Below, in pieces: positions 7,679 to 15,706 of a stretch of DNA of 64,000 nucleotides. The translations under genes and the position numbers were made by a program. The notes beneath the pieces are model-generated. The model saw nothing but the letters and a program-made list of their open reading frames with translations, had not been told where the DNA came from and made no database searches. Origin of the DNA: Sphingorhabdus sp. SMR4y (GTDB lineage Bacteria > Pseudomonadota > Alphaproteobacteria > Sphingomonadales > Sphingomonadaceae); contig NZ_CP022336.1 of assembly GCF_002218195.1 (NCBI RefSeq), forward strand, positions 124,001-188,000, written 5' to 3'. How positions within the stretch are numbered: position 1 is the first letter of the stretch; each line of letters begins with the position of its first letter.

Positions 7679-9513
7679 CACGCCGCTCCTTCGGGAAAGG
7701 CCACGCTGACCGTCTGCATCATCCCCGCGTGCATATGGTAGAGCAGATGGCAGTGAAAGGCCCAGTCACCCGGCTCGTCGGTGGTCACGTCAAAGGTTGC
7801 GCTGCTGCCCGGCTGGACGATCACTGTATGTTTTCTCGGCTGGTGATGGCCCTGGCCGTTGACCAGTTCGAAAAACATGCCGTGCAGATGGATCGGGTGG
7901 GCCATCATCGTGTCGTTGACCAGCTTCACCCGAACCCGCTCGTCATGGCCGAAGCGGATCGGATCATCGCCCACCGCGCTGAACTTCTTGCCGTCGAACG
8001 ACCACATATAGCGCTCCATATTGCCGGTCAGATGCAGTTCCATCTCGCGGTCCGGAGCGCGCTTGTGATGGTCCATCGCCAGCGATTTCAGCATTCGGTA
8101 ATTGAGCGTCCTGTGCGGCACACCCTCCAGACCCAGCCCCGGATAGCCGGTACGGTCCTGCGGGTTCATCGATACCATATCGATGCCAGGCCCGACTTTG
8201 ACGCTGGCGGGCAGCAGCGATGTATCCCGCATATTCATCCCGCCGCTCATATCCATCGCGCCCATATCATGCCCGTCATGCCCGCTGGCCGGCGAAGCTT
8301 CGGGCATCGCATGCCCCATGGCGGCATGATCCATCTGGCTGTGATCCATCGCTGGACCGGCTTTGTCCCCGGAACCGCCATGGTCCATGCCCCCATGCCC
8401 CATATCAACCATCGACAGCAAAGGCGGATCGCGCAGGGCAGGGAAGGTGGCCTTGCGTCCGGGCTGCGAGGTCAGCGTTGCCTGCGCCATGCCGCTGCGA
8501 TCCATGCTTTCCGCTGCGATCGCAAAGGCACCCGCCGCGTTCGGCGTGACGATCACGTCATAAGTTTCGGCCACCCCGATCTGCAACTCGTCGACTGCGA
8601 CCGGCTGCACATTCTGGCCATCTGCCTGCACCACCGTCATCGGCAGGCCGGGCAATCGCACGTTAAAGAACGTCATCGCGCTGCCATTGATGATCCGCAG
8701 CCGGACCCGCTCGCCCGGGCGATAGGGCAGTTCCAGCCCGTCCTCCGGCCCGTGACCGTTGATCAGATAAGTGTAGGTCGGCGCAGAAACATCGGCGATA
8801 TCGGTCGGCATCATCCGCATCCTGCCCCACATCCGCCGCTGTTCGGCGCTCAGCGGATAATCGTCGCTCGCGCTGGTCTTCTGTCGGCTGAAATAGCCCT
8901 CGGAGACCTTCAGCTTCTTCATGATCGCATGCGGGTGCATCGGCGTGAATTCGCTGAGCAATATGATATGCTCGCGGTCGTAGGCGACCGGATCAGGGCC
9001 GGCCGGATCGATGATGATCGGGCCATAATGGCCCATCTGTTCCTGCAGCCCGCTATGGCTGTGCCACCAGTAAGTGCCCGACTGGCGCAGCCTCAGCGGC
9101 ACATCGAACCGCGCACCGGGCTTGATTCCGGGAAAGCTGATCCCCGGTACGCCGTCAAACTGGAACGGCAGCAGCAGGCCATGCCAGTGCACCGAACTGT
9201 CGACATCCAGCATATTGTGCACCGACAAGGTCACATCCTCGCCCTCCTTCAGCCGGATCAGCGGCCCCGGCACCGTGCCGTTGACCGCAATCGCATGGCC
9301 GGAGCGCCCGCCGGTAGCAAAGCGGCCATCGGCAATGTGCAGATCGATTTTCGGGCCCGAAAGCTCGTGGATGCCCTTGCCCACGGCAGCCCCGCCATGG
9401 CGGCCCATATTGCCCGTAGCCCAGGCGGGCATGGGCAGGGCGGCAGCGCCGGAGAGCGCGGCCAGGCTGGTGATCATCCGGCGGCGGGAAAGGGAGAGAT
9501 TGCTTTTTGTCAT
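7678..9513 (-). CDS. copA: Multicopper oxidase, copper resistance protein CopA
   Basis: This 611-residue periplasmic multicopper oxidase of the CopA/PcoA type oxidises Cu(I). A Tat signal is at the N-terminus (LSRRRMITSLAAL at residues 8-20). Copper-ligand motifs are present: SVHWHGLLLP, TYWWHSHSGLQEQ, HPIHLHGMFFE and WAFHCHLLYHMHAGMM. The type-1 Cys is in the last of these. A Met/His-rich insertion (MDHSQMDHAAMGH and following) near residue 370 is typical of CopA and probably binds copper. The ATG at 9513 is chosen because the Tat signal begins there; a longer in-frame extension to 9624 would bury it. There is no ribosome site in front, which fits the predicted leaderless mRNA. The stop overlaps the copB start. 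Confidence 0.95.
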   Translation of the reverse strand: MTKSNLSLSRRRMITSLAALSGAAALPMPAWATGNMGRHGGAAVGKGIHELSGPKIDLHIADGRFATGGRSGHAIAVNGTVPGPLIRLKEGEDVTLSVHNMLDVDSSVHWHGLLLPFQFDGVPGISFPGIKPGARFDVPLRLRQSGTYWWHSHSGLQEQMGHYGPIIIDPAGPDPVAYDREHIILLSEFTPMHPHAIMKKLKVSEGYFSRQKTSASDDYPLSAEQRRMWGRMRMMPTDIADVSAPTYTYLINGHGPEDGLELPYRPGERVRLRIINGSAMTFFNVRLPGLPMTVVQADGQNVQPVAVDELQIGVAETYDVIVTPNAAGAFAIAAESMDRSGMAQATLTSQPGRKATFPALRDPPLLSMVDMGHGGMDHGGSGDKAGPAMDHSQMDHAAMGHAMPEASPASGHDGHDMGAMDMSGGMNMRDTSLLPASVKVGPGIDMVSMNPQDRTGYPGLGLEGVPHRTLNYRMLKSLAMDHHKRAPDREMELHLTGNMERYMWSFDGKKFSAVGDDPIRFGHDERVRVKLVNDTMMAHPIHLHGMFFELVNGQGHHQPRKHTVIVQPGSSATFDVTTDEPGDWAFHCHLLYHMHAGMMQTVSVAFPEGAA

Positions 9514-9520
9514 GGGAAAT

Positions 9521-9549
9521 TCTATATACCCCCTATAGGTATATGACAA
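9521..9549 (-). promoter_or_regulatory. Predicted copA promoter
   Basis: On the minus strand, TTGTCA (9544-9549) and TATAGA (9521-9526) form a -35/-10 pair with a 17-base spacer. Only 7 bases separate the -10 box from the copA ATG at 9513, so transcription would begin at or within a base or two of the start codon. The spacer is almost entirely occupied by the CsoR-like palindrome. Confidence 0.6.
9523..9544. promoter_or_regulatory. CsoR-like operator
   Basis: The 22-base site reads ATATACC-CCCTATA-GGTATAT within a T-flanked context: perfect 7-base arms at 9524-9530 and 9538-9544 around CCCTATA. Its C/G-run-in-a-TA-palindrome form is that of CsoR/RcnR/FrmR-family operators. A CsoR-family gene lies 1.4 kb away at 10968. 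Bound repressor would cover the copA promoter spacer; copper would release it. The site may also affect the divergent DUF305 operon. Confidence 0.7.
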
Positions 9550-9686
9550 GACTCGATGCCTCGGGAAATATCGTGGCTGGCTTTGGCCGCACAACAGGGT
9601 GAAGTCGAAGGATTTGCGGAACAACGCGGCCGTTCATGCGTCATTGTAATAGCGGCTTGTGCAACAAGGAAAGGAGCGCACGGACG

Positions 9687-10199
9687 ATGTCGAAATATAC
9701 CAGATTAATCGTGATGATCGCCACCTCGACGCTGGTGATGTTCGGCCTGATGTATCTCAATACCTACGCGCTGGATCACGTGCATTTCAGTGAAACGCGG
9801 ACCTGGATGGCGCTCTACATGGGCGGCGCGATGGCCATCGTCATGCTGCTGTTCATGCTCGGCATGTATGACGACAAAAGGAAGAATGCGCTGATTCTGG
9901 GCGGAGCCGCGATCCTCTTTGCCGGCTCGCTCTATCTCGTCCGCTCGCAGGACACGATCTCCGACCTGGCCTGGCAGAACGCGATGATCCCCCATCACAG
10001 CATCGCCATCCTGACCAGCGAGCGCGCCCATATTGAAGACCGGCGCGTGCGCGATCTGGCCGATACTATCATCAGGGCCCAGCGCCGCGAGATCAAGGAA
10101 ATGCAATGGCTGATCCGCGATATCGAGGCAAATGGCAAGGCGACGACCGAGGCCGAAGCGATCGCCCGGCCGGTGCCGGATTTTGAGGGTGAAATATGA
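9687..10199 (+). CDS. DUF305 membrane protein
   Basis: This 170-residue protein has three predicted membrane segments near residues 5-25, 38-58 and 66-85, followed by a DUF305 four-helix domain with the family signature NAMIPHHSIAILTSERA and a helix REIKEMQWLIRDI. DUF305 proteins often occur with copper resistance genes, and the paired histidines/methionines are suspected metal ligands; no reaction is established. The start at 9687 is set by AAGGAG at 9671-9676. It is the first gene of a three-gene set with the glutaredoxin-MauE fusion (4-base overlap) and the CsoR gene, divergent from copA. Confidence 0.88.
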   Translation: MSKYTRLIVMIATSTLVMFGLMYLNTYALDHVHFSETRTWMALYMGGAMAIVMLLFMLGMYDDKRKNALILGGAAILFAGSLYLVRSQDTISDLAWQNAMIPHHSIAILTSERAHIEDRRVRDLADTIIRAQRREIKEMQWLIRDIEANGKATTEAEAIARPVPDFEGEI

Positions 10200-10945
10200 A
10201 CAAGACAGCAAAATTATATCGCATGGTGATGGAGCAGCATATCTGTCCTTATGGGCTGAAATCGAAATATCTGCTGGAACGACAAGGCTTCACCGTCGAG
10301 GACCATCATCTGACCACGCGCGCGGAAACCGATGCGTTCAAGGCCGAACATGATGTGGCCACCACGCCACAGACCTTCATCGATGGCGAGCGCGTGGGTG
10401 GCTATGACCAGTTGCGGGTCGCGCTTGGCAAGGACAAGCCGGAGGACGAGCGCAGCGACACCAGCTACCAGCCGGTCATAGCCTTGTTCGCGATGACCTT
10501 CCTGATGGCACTCGCGGCCGCCTTTGTCGCAACCGGTGACGGGTTTTCGATCCGCACCGTCGAATGGTTTGTCGCCTTCTCGATGTGCGGTCTCGCCTAT
10601 CTGAAATTGCGCGATATCGAGAGCTTTTCGACCATGTTCCTGAACTATGACCTGCTCGCGCGGCGCTGGGTGCGCTATTCCTATCTCTATCCGTTCGGCG
10701 AGGCACTGGCCGGCGTGCTGATGATCGCCGGTGTGGCGCTGTGGCTGGCCATTCCGGTGGCTTTGTTCATCGGTACGATCGGTGCGGTCTCGGTCTTCTA
10801 CGCCGTCTATATCCAGAAGCGCGAGCTGAAATGTGCCTGCGTCGGCGGCGACAGCAATGTGCCGCTCGGCTTTATCTCGCTGACCGAGAATATTTTCATG
10901 ATCGGCATGGCGCTTTGGATGGGCTACAAGCTATGGATGGCCTGA
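10196..10945 (+). CDS. Glutaredoxin-MauE fusion membrane protein
   Basis: This 249-residue fusion begins with a glutaredoxin domain (1-80) with a monothiol-type active site CPYG (Cys17) and the cis-proline segment TTPQTFIDGERVGGYD. The remainder is a MauE/DoxX-like four-helix membrane domain (about 95-248) with a CAC motif (KCACVGG) before the last helix. MauE proteins are thought to act in disulfide or redox transfer across the membrane. The fusion could pass electrons between cytoplasmic glutathione and periplasmic thiols, or help copper thiol chemistry; this is inference. It overlaps the DUF305 gene by ATGA and precedes the CsoR gene by 22 bases. Confidence 0.85.
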   Translation: MNKTAKLYRMVMEQHICPYGLKSKYLLERQGFTVEDHHLTTRAETDAFKAEHDVATTPQTFIDGERVGGYDQLRVALGKDKPEDERSDTSYQPVIALFAMTFLMALAAAFVATGDGFSIRTVEWFVAFSMCGLAYLKLRDIESFSTMFLNYDLLARRWVRYSYLYPFGEALAGVLMIAGVALWLAIPVALFIGTIGAVSVFYAVYIQKRELKCACVGGDSNVPLGFISLTENIFMIGMALWMGYKLWMA

Positions 10946-10967
10946 CCGCCGGGAGAAGACTGAGACA

Positions 10968-11243
10968 ATGGCAAAAGACGATATCACCGCGAAACTGAAC
11001 CGGCTCCACCGGATCGAGGGGCAGGTCCGTGGAATCGCCAAGATGGTCGAGGAAGACCGCTATTGCATGGACATATTGCACCAGATGCAGGCGGTAAAAT
11101 CCGCGCTCGCCAAGGTCGAGAGCCAGATCCTCAAGGATCACGCCGCCTGCTGCGTCAGCGAGGCGATTGCCACCGGCGACCCCGAAGAACAGCGCGAGAA
11201 ATTCGACGAACTGGTCGACCTGTTTGAAAAGATGAAGCGGTAA
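10968..11243 (+). CDS. csoR: CsoR-family copper-sensing repressor
   Basis: This 91-residue all-helical repressor of the CsoR/RcnR family has metal ligands in copper-sensor spacing: Cys33 (RYCMDIL), His58 and Cys62 (KDHAACCV), i.e. C-x24-H-x3-C as in CsoR. An extra Cys61 sits beside Cys62. The presence of His58 separates it from persulfide sensors of the CstR type, which lack it. Cu(I) binding would release DNA. It is the last gene of the DUF305 operon, and an operator of the right type sits in the copA promoter at 9523-9544. Metal specificity is inferred from residue spacing only. Confidence 0.88.
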   Translation: MAKDDITAKLNRLHRIEGQVRGIAKMVEEDRYCMDILHQMQAVKSALAKVESQILKDHAACCVSEAIATGDPEEQREKFDELVDLFEKMKR

Positions 11244-11279
11244 GAGGCGGGCAACCGACTGGCGCACGCGGCCGCTAGT

Positions 11280-12530
11280 TCACTCTGCAATCTCCGGCTT
11301 GATCCGGTAAATCACCGTATCCCCGACGCCTTTCAGCGCGATGCTTTCGGGCGCGTCAAATTCATGCGCGCCGGTGCATTGGAAATAGGTAGCGGCAGAC
11401 ACGGCGATCCCGTTCGGCTCGGCCGCGCTTTCGATCCGGCTGGCGATATTCATCGTGTCGCCCCAATAGTCATAGGCCAGCCGGCTGGTGCCGACCACGC
11501 CGCCGACCACCGGACCGCTATGGATGCCGACCCGCAGCTGAATGTCGATCCCGCCCTCTTTGGCCCGGCTTTGCATTGCCGCGATCACATCCTTGGCGAA
11601 GCTGACCGCGTCCTTTGCGCCCGGTCCGTTGGAAGCCGTGCCGCCCGATACCGCCAGATAGCAATCACCAATGGTCTTCACTTTCTCGATGCCATAGCGG
11701 GAGGCGCATTGATCGGCGATCAGGAAAAACCCGTTCAGCTGCTCGACCAGATGGCCCGGGGAAAGCTGTTTGGAAAGTTTCGAGAAGTCGACAATATCGA
11801 TGAAGACCACCGAGATATCGGAGAAGGAATCGGCCACCACTTCGCCGGCGCGCAGGCGTTTGGCGACCGCCTGCGGCAGGACATTGTAGAGCAGCTTCTC
11901 GGTCTTCTTGCGTTCCTGGTTCAGCTCCTGGCGGGCGACATACATGGCCCGCGCCCGGCGGTCGGCTTCCCAGTTGGTGAATATCGCAAACAGCAGGAAA
12001 AAGCTGATGTTGACGATGGTGTGATACATTTCGTCAAAGTCGATGCCATGGGTGTCCATATAGACGATGAACACGCCCAGCGTGCCGATCGCCCAGATCA
12101 TGAAGAGCCGCACATTGGCGACAAAGGCGACGCTGGCGATGAAATAGATCAGGCCAAAGAAGACCACGGCAATCTTGGTGATATCCAGATCATTGGCAGC
12201 GGTGGTGCGCACCAGGACGGTCATCAGCACCGCCGCGGCGATGGTCATCGCAACGAATGGCAGGATATCGAGCCAGCACCATTCGACATAACGGGGGCTG
12301 GTCGTTGCAAATATCGCGAGGGCAAAAAAGCCGACAATCGCCATCGTGGTGATGTTGAACGTCGCGAAGGCCTGGTTCGACGAAAATACCGGGGTCAGCA
12401 TGAAGAAACCGAGGAAAATCAGCGGCCCGAGAATGAGCACCGCCCGGGTCGCCTTGAGCCGGGACGTGCGCTCATCCTGCACATATGTCCGCTCGTTTTC
12501 GTCTTCGGCAAAATGATTGATAAAGGCCAT
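11280..12530 (-). CDS. Membrane-bound class III adenylate/guanylate cyclase
   Basis: This 416-residue protein has a six-helix membrane domain (about 30-195), a coiled linker (RQELNQERKKTEKLLYNVLP) and a C-terminal class III cyclase domain. Metal-binding aspartates are in VVFIDIVDFS and in KTIGDCYLAVSG; the HSGPVVGGVVG and YDYWGDTMNIASRI blocks are also present. It would make cAMP (or cGMP) from the nucleotide triphosphate. The ATG at 12530 is preferred to one 13 codons upstream because a G-rich ribosome site precedes it and the first residues resemble the family. It is a single gene converging with csoR. Confidence 0.88.
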   Translation of the reverse strand: MAFINHFAEDENERTYVQDERTSRLKATRAVLILGPLIFLGFFMLTPVFSSNQAFATFNITTMAIVGFFALAIFATTSPRYVEWCWLDILPFVAMTIAAAVLMTVLVRTTAANDLDITKIAVVFFGLIYFIASVAFVANVRLFMIWAIGTLGVFIVYMDTHGIDFDEMYHTIVNISFFLLFAIFTNWEADRRARAMYVARQELNQERKKTEKLLYNVLPQAVAKRLRAGEVVADSFSDISVVFIDIVDFSKLSKQLSPGHLVEQLNGFFLIADQCASRYGIEKVKTIGDCYLAVSGGTASNGPGAKDAVSFAKDVIAAMQSRAKEGGIDIQLRVGIHSGPVVGGVVGTSRLAYDYWGDTMNIASRIESAAEPNGIAVSAATYFQCTGAHEFDAPESIALKGVGDTVIYRIKPEIAE

Positions 12531-12734
12531 GAATATCCCCCCCGGAAAGCCCGCATTCCGGCCCTTCAATCAGAGGGTTATAGGGTGGTACTATTAACCA
12601 GTGGTTTTTTTGGAGCAATTGTTTCCCGGGAGGGCAGGGCGGAGGGGAGCCAATTCCGCTTTAAGCAAGAAAGCGGACATTACGCATACGGATACTGAAT
12701 GGCGGCTAACGCCCCCAGATGCGGACATTCAGGT

Positions 12735-13043
12735 TTAGCACCTCCAATATAACCAGCGCTGAAACTGAAGCGCACATGCCCACAGCAGCAAAAGCGCGAA
12801 CGCGATAAAAACAAAATACATCGCGACGGCAGCGCCGAAATGCCAAGAAGGTTCTGATCGAAATACGTTTATGTCGAACCAGCTTGAGACTTGTAGAGAC
12901 TGCCCGCGAAAGCCGCGAATTATGCGCAAACTCCAACTTATAATCTGAAAAAGCAGAAGGGGAGTCGCCGCAATAGCCCAAAACATTTCCCCCCGGCTAG
13001 GTGAACCTTCATTTTCCAATTCAGTTTCCGAATGCCAAAGCAT
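12735..13043 (-). CDS. Hypothetical small membrane protein
   Basis: This 102-residue unrecognised protein has two good membrane segments (FWAIAATPLLLFQIISW near 21-37 and AVAMYFVFIAFALLLLWACA near 72-91) joined by a loop of about 35 residues. Base composition is lower in GC than neighbouring genes, suggesting a different origin. There is no clear ribosome site before the ATG at 13043; an internal ATG (residue 20, at 12986) sits immediately after a GGGGGGAA run and is an alternative. It is flanked by non-coding, repeat-rich DNA. It may be real accessory content; no function is proposed. Confidence 0.5.
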   Translation of the reverse strand: MLWHSETELENEGSPSRGEMFWAIAATPLLLFQIISWSLRIIRGFRGQSLQVSSWFDINVFRSEPSWHFGAAVAMYFVFIAFALLLLWACALQFQRWLYWRC

Positions 13044-13517
13044 GATTTGATGCTAAGCGAGGTGCAGTCGCAAGACAATATCTAATGACCGCTTTCCACC
13101 CAATTGTTGCCGGCAAAAGCGACCAAAGGCGATGTCCGCTTTTGCGTTCATCACGGTTTAATGACTTTCTGTTCCCGCTGTCTGGCACCGATTGACCTGT
13201 TTTGCAGCGAACGCGGCCTTCGGGGAAAGCGGGTGGCGTCATGGCATGTCGGCATTGCACATGGGTCTTTCCTACACCCAGCCCCATCGATTATCCTTGC
13301 CCTGGCTCTTTGACAATTTGGACAAGATCATGACGATACCGCTCTCGCACCTGGACCAGGAGGATCAGAATAGCCGCGCCGTACACCCGGTGCCATGGTG
13401 GCGGAGAGAAAAGACCGGAACACTGAGGCTTTCGGGAGAAGGTTACAGAAAATAAAAGGGCGCGTTTGTGTAAAGTTTAATTGTGAGAGCGGTTGGGGTG
13501 AGTTCGTGGCGCCCAAG

Positions 13518-13543
13518 TCCTTCGACAGGCTCAGGACGAACGG
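13518..13543. repeat. Family A repeat copy
   Basis: A copy of the window-wide unit of about 26 bases that starts CCTTCGACAGGCTCAG and ends GACGAACGG. The same unit or its complement recurs in the gaps near 13.9, 43.9, 44.0, 44.5-44.8, 48.5, 52.4 and 53.2 kb, never inside an identified conserved coding region. Confidence 0.85.
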
Positions 13544-13562
13544 GGTTTCTTTGATGGGCTCG

Positions 13563-13635
13563 CACGAAGACACCAAGGCACAAAGGATATTAGGAAGGCA
13601 TGATAAGCCTTTGTGACTTTGTGGCTTTGTGTGAG
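13563..13635. repeat. CACAAAG-type inverted repeat
   Basis: A purine-rich arm with CACCAAGGCACAAAGG (13571-13586) faces its approximate complement CCTTTGTGACTTTGTGGC (13608-13625) across a 21-base loop. Short, slightly divergent direct repeats of the CACAAAG type occur in both arms. It matches a repeat type seen in intergenic DNA of unrelated bacteria. Confidence 0.6.
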
Positions 13636-13755
13636 AAAAATTGGATTGTGCCGCTGGTCACGAAAAACCGGTCTTGGCCCGAACTTTGACGAACTTTGGG
13701 ATCGCTGAAGGCAAAAACCCGCTCGGGTCGAGCATAGTCGGGAAGCCTTGCGCCA

Positions 13756-13784
13756 TGTGTCTCGACTACGCTCGACACGAACGG
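13756..13784. repeat. Family A variant (CTCGACTACGCTCGACACGAACGG type)
   Basis: A variant of the family A unit: TCTCGACTACGCTCGACACG followed by AACGG. It shares the ACGAACGG end but has a self-complementary TCGA...TCGA core. Similar variants lie at 44601-44625 and 44757-44784. Confidence 0.7.
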
Positions 13785-13797
13785 ACCAAGGGGCACT

Positions 13798-13875
13798 CGT
13801 CATCCTGAACTTGTTTCAGGACCCCTTGAGATTGCGCACCGCCGCCCGAGGTCCTGAAACAAGTTCAGGATGACG
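13798..13875. repeat. Perfect 26-base inverted repeat
   Basis: Arms 13798-13823 and 13850-13875 are exact complements (starting CGTCATCCTGAACTTG) around a 26-base loop. Each arm also contains CCTGAA...TTCAGG, so each can fold alone. The layout is like a REP/BIME pair. Confidence 0.85.
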
Positions 13876-13900
13876 AAGCGGTCCAGCTTGCTCGCGGCAA

Positions 13901-13927
13901 GCCCTTCGACAGGCTCAGGGCGAACGG
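13901..13927. repeat. Family A repeat copy
   Basis: Family A unit with a compensatory change (CCTTCGACAGGCTCAGGG then CGAACGG), 15 bases beyond the amidohydrolase stop codon, where it may shape the 3' end of that transcript. Confidence 0.85.
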
Positions 13928-13941
13928 CATTTACAGACGCC

Positions 13942-15681
13942 CTATTCCGCCGGGAACCAGCGTCCCTCGAAGATCACGCCCTGCACCTCGACTTCGCGCA
14001 GTTTGGCCGCACCGCCGACATAGGGATCACGGTCGAGCACGGTGAAATCGGCTTTCTTGCCGGTGGCAATGCTGCCGACCATCGCGTCGAGGCCGATGAC
14101 CTGCGCCGCTTCGACCGTGATCGCGCGCAAGGCCTTGTCGAGCGACAGCCGTTCCTCCGGCGCCTTGACATTGCCGTCGAGGGTGATCCGGTTGCTCGCC
14201 ACCCAGGCGAGATAGAGCGGATCGATCGGCGCCATGTTGAAGTCGCTGTGCAGGCCGAGCGGCACGCCCTTGCGCTCGAGCGAACCGAGCCGGCTCATCT
14301 GCGCGGCGCGGTCGGGGCCCATGCCGGTCTTGGCATAGGCATCGCCGAGGATGCGGATATAATTGGGCTGGGCGGAGACATAGAGACCCATTTCGCCGAT
14401 CCGCCGGTTCTGCGCCTCGGTTGAATAGCCGAGATGCTCCATGATGATGTTCTGGCCGTTGCGGACGGCGAGCTGCTCGGTGATGTCGAGCACGACATCA
14501 AGCCCCTTGTCGCCGTTGACATGGGTGTGCAGATTCCAGCCGGCGTCCCACAAACGCTCGGTCTGCTTGAGCAATTCGTCCGGTTCGGTCAGCCATTTGC
14601 CCTCGTGACCGTCGCTGTAACCGGGCGGGTTCATCTGCATATATTGGGCAAAAAAGGCACCGTCGGCGAACAGCTTCACCCGGTTGGAGAAGAAGAATTT
14701 GGGGCTATCATATCTGGCTTTCATGTCCTTCAGCCAGACATTGGGATCGCCGGTGACCAGCGGCGCAACGGGAATCGCCAGGATCCGCGATGGCGTGGTC
14801 GGCTGGTCGTAGAGGCTCTTGAACAGAGCCGACTCCATTGCCGGTCCGCCGAAGCCACCGAAGGCCAGATCGGCGCTGGTGGTGACGCCATTTTCGAGCA
14901 TCATCTGGCGCATATCGGCCAGGCCCTGCTGCACCTTGGCCGGCGAGAAGAGATAGGGGCGGAGCATCTCGATGCCGTTGAACAGGGCGGTTTCGTGGAT
15001 GATGCCGCTGGCGAAATCGGCGTGGCCGGGATCGATATCGGGCTTGCTGAACGCGGCGGTGAAGGCCGCTTCGTCGCCGATGCCTAGCAGGGTCAGCGCC
15101 TTGCTGTTGGCGATGATCTCGTGGAAGCTGCGCTGCCAGATCACCACCGGCCGCTCGGGCGCGATCCGGTCGAGTGCGGCGCGGTCCATTTCGCCGTGAA
15201 ACAGCTTGTGATGGCCCCAGGTGATGAACAGGGCGTCTTCGCTCTTCGCCATTTCCTCGCGCAGGCGCTCTTCATATTGTGCCTTGCCGCGCGCCGCCGG
15301 ATAGGTCTTGCCGGGCAGGTCCCATGGCTCGGGGCTGATGAACGGGATCGGCAGCATCATGATGGTCTGCATCGGATGGACATGCGGCTCGACAAAGCCG
15401 GGCATCAGGATCTGGCTGGCAAAGCGCCGGTCGACGGTGACCTCGCGATTGCTCGTCCATGCTTCCAGATCTTCCAGAGTCTGGCCAAGCCCAAGGATGA
15501 TCCCGTCGGCGGTGGCGACATAGCGGGCCTCGGGATAGCCTGGCTCCATGGTCAGGATTTTGCTGGCCTCGAAGATGGTGACTGCGGGATAGGGGAGGGC
15601 AGCGGCGGTCTCCTCGGCCTGCGCGCCATTTGCCCATAGCAATGTCAGCGCCGCCCCGATGGACGATAGAAATTTCCGCAT
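13942..15681 (-). CDS. Secreted amidohydrolase (YtcJ-like)
   Basis: This 579-residue metal-dependent amidohydrolase of the YtcJ/AmdA-like branch has a signal peptide (FLSSIGAALTLLWANGAQA, cleavage near residue 22). Metal-site motifs are seen: PGFVEPHVHP near 98 (HxH), LHTHVNGDKG near 400, and a late LHSDFN aspartate near 470, with the C-terminal KADFTVLDRDPY typical of the family. It would hydrolyse an amide or ester in the periplasm; the substrate is unknown. GGGAGAGAG before ATG 15681 and the signal peptide decide the start. It is the downstream member of a minus-strand pair with the DMT transporter, which ends 26 bases before it. Confidence 0.85.
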   Translation of the reverse strand: MRKFLSSIGAALTLLWANGAQAEETAAALPYPAVTIFEASKILTMEPGYPEARYVATADGIILGLGQTLEDLEAWTSNREVTVDRRFASQILMPGFVEPHVHPMQTIMMLPIPFISPEPWDLPGKTYPAARGKAQYEERLREEMAKSEDALFITWGHHKLFHGEMDRAALDRIAPERPVVIWQRSFHEIIANSKALTLLGIGDEAAFTAAFSKPDIDPGHADFASGIIHETALFNGIEMLRPYLFSPAKVQQGLADMRQMMLENGVTTSADLAFGGFGGPAMESALFKSLYDQPTTPSRILAIPVAPLVTGDPNVWLKDMKARYDSPKFFFSNRVKLFADGAFFAQYMQMNPPGYSDGHEGKWLTEPDELLKQTERLWDAGWNLHTHVNGDKGLDVVLDITEQLAVRNGQNIIMEHLGYSTEAQNRRIGEMGLYVSAQPNYIRILGDAYAKTGMGPDRAAQMSRLGSLERKGVPLGLHSDFNMAPIDPLYLAWVASNRITLDGNVKAPEERLSLDKALRAITVEAAQVIGLDAMVGSIATGKKADFTVLDRDPYVGGAAKLREVEVQGVIFEGRWFPAE

Positions 15682-15706
15682 GTCTCTCTCCCTGTTGCGG
15701 AAGTGA

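Larger units (their letters stand above)
13044..13941. other. Repeat-filled intergenic region
   Basis: Nearly 0.9 kb without a convincing gene. It carries at least five separate repeat elements (13518-13543, 13563-13635, 13756-13784, 13798-13875, 13901-13927), listed individually. The left part (13080-13330) contains pieces such as TGTCCGCTTTTG that look like degraded intergenic sequence rather than a gene. Short frames here lack ribosome sites and protein-like composition. Confidence 0.6.

Noticed and set aside
7660-9546. A 628-codon plus-strand frame opposite copA
   Set aside because: It is His/Arg-rich, has no ribosome site or fold, and copA on the other strand contains all multicopper oxidase motifs.
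12706-12981. A 91-codon frame overlapping the small membrane protein
   Set aside because: The alternative frame lacks membrane segments or a ribosome site; the 102-codon frame has two credible helices.
13315-13340. CTTTGACAATTTGGAC, reminiscent of an rRNA operon leader
   Set aside because: No 16S gene or tRNA follows and the match is short.
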